Position numbers and translations under genes: made by a program. 64,000 nucleotides of DNA, from contig CM046452.1 of assembly GCA_025506515.1 (NCBI GenBank), positions 45,819,562-45,883,561 on the forward strand, given 5' to 3'. Positions 60,670-64,000 of this stretch are shown one piece after another; positions within the stretch are counted from its first letter, which is position 1, and the number at the start of each line of letters is the position of its first letter. The stretch is from Flaveria trinervia (taxonomy: Eukaryota; Streptophyta; Magnoliopsida; Asterales; Asteraceae). Below the pieces are notes generated by a model. The model was not told the origin of the DNA, searched no databases, and saw nothing but the letters and a program-made list of their open reading frames with translations.

Positions 60670-60748
60670 GTCATTCGCACGACTAGATCTCAGTCGTACA
60701 TTGTCATTCGCACGACTAGATCTCAGTCGTACATTGTCATTCGCACGA
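60670..60748. repeat. 33-bp tandem repeat in Copia B leader
   Basis: Two full units and a 13-bp part-unit containing TCATTCGCACGACTAG and CAGTCGTACATT. Each unit carries the recurring CGCACGACT motif. Confidence 0.92.
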
Positions 60749-60829
60749 CAGAACTAAGAATTTCTTGTTCAAATTGTTATGTTCATTACTTATTGACTGA
60801 CACTAACGTTTATATTCTTTGTGTAACAG

Positions 60830-63805
60830 ATGGCTAGTCGCTGGACTATGAGCACCAAACACAACATCTGTGCTCATCTGGATTTGACATCCAGGAACGC
60901 AACTAACTTCTCGGGCATTATCACATTTCTACGGAGATTGAGGATCTTCTGTGCCATCTCGACTCCTTGCAGTCCTTATCGCTCGGTCTAACAGGTGGGA
61001 AAGCGCTGTGGTGGACAGATTCTTGGAGCTCTATCGCATTAGGAGCTCGATATTTGGAGAGGCTATTGAGATCACTGAGGATGATCTTCGGACAGTTCTT
61101 GAGTTTGGGGATGATGCTGATTGTCCCACCCGATTACATCCCCTTACTGTTCGAGGATGTTTATGCGAGCAAAGTACTCTGGGGACATCAACACAGGGGT
61201 GCTCAACAAGAGCAACCTGCGCCCCCAGTTTAAGTACCTTGCTCATGTGCTGCTGAAGTGCATAGCATCTCGGAAGGGAGGGTTCGATGAGCTCTTTGAT
61301 CAGATTTAGAACCCTTATGCAGCGTTGGTGCTGAACCACCCGTTCAGCTTCTCCAGGATGATCTTCACCTACCTGGTGGAGAACATAGAGGGAAAGGGCA
61401 AGGAGGGCTTTTGTATGTACCCTCGATTCATACAGATGATCATAGACCAAAAGCTCTTTTCGTTGCCAAAGGAGAAGGAGGATGCGGTAGCAGTCGAGGT
61501 GATGGATGATACCACCTTGGGTCAGATGAAAGTTACAGGGGAAGCAGGTGAAACCCCCTGTGAGGCGACTATTTGGGCATCTAGCCCGTGAAGACTACGT
61601 GGCACCAGGCAGGCATAAATGGCGTCACGTAGACAGTGACTCTGATGTTGAGCAGTTAGAGCTCTCGGAGGATGACTCCGATGACAACGATAGTGGTGAT
61701 GGTGGAGATGCTGGGCCCACTCAACCAAGGGCCCCCACAGCTGATATCGCATCTCTGACACCCACCCACTGAGAGACTAAGGATGCTCGATTCCATCAGG
61801 ATTTCCAACCTGATGAGGAGGAGGATACATATGAGGAGCCCCTCACTCGGATTGTTGGCATCAAGGTGGTTGCCACAGAGGGAGGGCTCCGGGCGGTTGG
61901 TGAACGCCCTAGCAGATCGGGAGAGACTGACACGGTTCCTACCTTTGCTCCCGATCAGCCAAGCCATGTTCCAGGGGGAGCATCCACCTCGAAGGGATCG
62001 AGGAAGAAAAGGATGGCTCAGCCCCATAGCTTGAAGAAGAAGAATAGAAGACTAACCTTCATAACCACCACCACTACTACCACCACTACCACCACTCCAC
62101 CTACCACCACTACTCTGTCCACTACCACCACTCCACCTACCACCACTACTACCACACCCACACCACCACCACCTTCATCTATATTACCCCCAATCTTCAC
62201 CACTACCACCACCACCACCACTAGCCATCCAGCTGCACCATCATCCTCCTCTCCATATACATCTGGATCACCTCTACCTCCCTTTGGGGTAGAGGAACAA
62301 CTGTCAGCGCTAAAGCGTATGCTGATGCGTCTGTTAGCGGCCGATGACGAGAAAACTGCACAGATTCATCAGTTAGTGATGATAATGATGAGAGTGATGA
62401 AGATGATGATGATGGTGATGATGAGAGTGATGATGATGATGATGGTGATGATCACGAGGGTGATGCTGATGCAGATGTTGATGATGATGAAGACGATTCT
62501 TCTGTTGCGGGTGCCGCATCTGCAAGCAAACGGAAGACCAAAAGGACTCAAGATCAGGGTGCCTCCACATCCGCCCCAGTAGCAGAAAAGCAGAGGATAT
62601 AGGATAAGAATCCAAACTTTCAGAGGGATGGACATGATGTTGCTCCCCTCCAACAGATCAAGACTCAGCTCACGATGATTCTTGATCTACAGGGTATAGT
62701 TAGGAGATCGGTGATGTACACTCCTAAAGAAGGAGAGATCATTCACAATCTCACTGACGAGCAAATTGCAGAAATGTTCAAGCTCAATCCCGATGAGATT
62801 GTCAAGGACGCTCCAACTTTTGTAGAAACCAGTGATGACGAGCTGAACGACATTGATGAGATAGAGATCGAGGACGTCACTGCAGAGCACTCCTGAGTAC
62901 GTTGACAAAGAGGGAAATGTGGCCCCAATTTGGGTGACTCCCTGGTCGGCGATACCTTTGAGATATTAGATAAGATGGAGCAAGAATCAGAGAAGGTTGA
63001 AGAACAAGCCCAAGCCTCAACCACTGATGTTGATATTAGAAAGGCTGAATGGGCTTCTTGTTTTGAGGAGATCCGAGCCCGACGCGCTGCTCCTAAACAA
63101 ATGTCTACACCAAGCTCTACAATGTGAAGAAACATACAAGGTGTTAGGCAAGATTATCGCGTGGGCACATTTTGATGATCTTATGTATACACGATGAAGA
63201 TATAGAAAGGTATTGAGTACTTTAGATTCCCGCATGATCTAAAGTCTCTACCTGGTTTTGAGCTCAACTAGCTGGCTAAACTGAAGCTGTTATACGCTGA
63301 CCCGAGAGAGATGTCAGGCTGGTTTGAGGCTGCCTTGAAGAAAGAGTACCACACCAGGTGGGTCAACTTCAAACCTCAACAACCTACAAGGTATATAAGA
63401 CGTTCTGAAGTTGATCCCATAACTGAAAGCCAAAGATAGTGCTGAAGTGGAGTTCTCCATGAACAATGTCAAAGATCCCTCTACGGGAGATGCCACAAGA
63501 CTTCACTCCTCACGTCAAATGGTGGTACTATGATTGGAGAACAGGGGAAGCTGTCATAGTTCTGAACAAAGAGGGAAAATGGATACTATCAGGGTATTCG
63601 ACCCGATGTGGCTTACCAACTTGTCAGCTGATGACGTCTACACTCTATACAAGTGGCCACCGTTCTATGAAACGTGGGATATTGTACAAGCCCTCCAATT
63701 CCAAAATGTGATACGGTTTTTCTTTGCATTTGAATACATGCAGGAGTCACAAGAGAGAAAAAGTGCAAGAAGTATGAGGAGGTTATGAAGAAGGTAAGAC
63801 GATAG
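60830..63805 (+). pseudogene. Copia B additional ORF (aORF-B), about 990 codons, broken
   Basis: Starts at ATG 60830 (MASRWTMSTKHN) right after an acceptor-like CAG and breaks repeatedly. The shared N-terminal domain is readable across frames: VVDRFLELYRIR, ITEDDLRTVLEFGD, LRPQFKYLAHVLLKCIASRKGGFD, FSRMIFTYLVENIE, MYPRFIQMII. Then come an acidic segment, a Thr/Pro run coded by ACC/ACT repeats (62,060-62,240), a second acidic run from GAT repeats (62,370-62,490), and a C-terminal part with WLTNLSADDVYTLYKWPPF. It ends at TAG 63803-63805, just before the PPT. Function unknown. Confidence 0.72.
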
Positions 63806-63820
63806 GTAGATCTAGGTCCA

Positions 63821-63828
63821 AGGGGGAG
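63821..63828 (+). other. Polypurine tract of Copia B
   Basis: AGGGGGAG two bases before the right LTR start. Confidence 0.88.
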
Positions 63829-63830
63829 TT

Positions 63831-64000
63831 TGTTGATACATATGTACCTAGATTTGGATCTTAATGTAATATGTCTTGAATGTCTTACGCTTATGTAATG
63901 CTTGGGTATTTAATGAAATGAGAATGTTTGGTTGTGATTTATGATGTTTAATATTTCATTAATGAGTTGTGTAATGCATGTTGACTAGATTATATTGGTT
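63831..64000 (+). repeat. 3' LTR of Copia B, first 170 bp
   Basis: Begins TGTTGATACATATGTACC and follows the left LTR almost base for base to the window end. Confidence 0.93.

Larger units (their letters stand above)
58262..60829 (+). promoter_or_regulatory. Copia B spacer between pol and aORF
   Basis: Non-coding. Contents in order: a 34-bp repeat pair (58971-59004 and 59046-59079), four stem-forming repeats (59669-59802), a CGCACGACTG motif cluster (59,880-60,130), a TATAAATAG box (60149-60157), a leader of about 670 bp, more motif copies (60,530-60,650), and a 33-bp tandem repeat (60670-60748). It ends with an acceptor-like TGTGTAACAG directly before the aORF ATG. Confidence 0.6.
51724..64000 (+). 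mobile_element. Copia element B (runs past right edge)
   Basis: The left LTR (51724-52459) and the start of a near-identical right LTR (63831 onward, same TGTTGATACATATG start) enclose PBS, gag, protease, integrase, RT, RNase H, a 2.6-kb spacer, an aORF and the tract AGGGGGAG. It sits in Gypsy3 RT. The other target-site copy lies outside the window. All genes carry lesions. The visible 170 bp of the right LTR differs from the left at only a few positions, so it may be younger than A. Confidence 0.93.

Noticed and set aside
62018..62653. Minus-strand frames of Val/Gly or His repeats
   Set aside because: Complement of ACC and GAT trinucleotide runs in aORF-B.

Overview
This looks like nuclear DNA of a eudicot plant. 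One three-exon host gene with GT-AG introns sits in AT-rich DNA, and almost everything else is plant LTR retrotransposon of the Copia and Gypsy (chromovirus, Tekay/Del-like) types, plus two tRNA-derived SINEs and one hAT-type non-autonomous element. I cannot name the species. Nothing looks bacterial, organellar or CRISPR-like.

Left block (1-24,548): a nest of insertions. A minus-strand Copia element (C, 1-2208) enters from the left edge and abuts a fragment of a Gypsy LTR. That LTR is the 3' LTR of a minus-strand Gypsy element (Gypsy1). It is split by a solo Gypsy LTR (2922-14289, TSD AAACA), which is itself split by a complete plus-strand Copia element (A, 3737-13143, TSD GGAAC). The Gypsy1 internal region (14,851-21,990) carries decayed integrase/chromodomain, RNase H, RT, protease and gag, and is interrupted by another solo LTR (15,635-17,908, TSD GTTCT). 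A Gypsy LTR of about 2.6 kb closes the block.

Middle block (24,549-41,000): AT-rich, gene-poor DNA with a heavily deleted Copia remnant (26,116-28,345), a SINE with 17-bp target duplications (31,098-31,367), a hAT-type element with 8-bp target duplications (31,936-32,408), microsatellites, a second SINE-like sequence near 40.2 kb, and the only convincing host gene: a class I HD-Zip transcription factor of the ATHB5/6/16 type on the minus strand (37,125-39,041, 294 residues predicted).

Right block (41,000-64,000): a 5'-truncated element (D) ending in a 291-bp LTR lies in the gag of a second Gypsy element (Gypsy2, minus). Gypsy2's 5' LTR lies in the pol of a third (Gypsy3). A large plus-strand Copia element (B, from 51,724 past the right edge) also lies in Gypsy3 pol.

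Main biological point: A, B and D each carry a large extra reading frame (aORF) between pol and the 3' polypurine tract. The three are divergent relatives of about 1,000-1,190 codons, recalling the envelope-like ORF position of Sireviruses. Each is preceded by a cluster of a short repeated motif and then a TATA-like box. In A and B the same motif type also clusters upstream of the LTR promoter, and in B the TATA neighbourhoods of LTR and internal site look alike. This suggests the aORF has its own promoter, built like the LTR promoter. No retroelement gene of any length here is fully intact. Recurrent stops, frameshifts and lost catalytic residues show these are relics.
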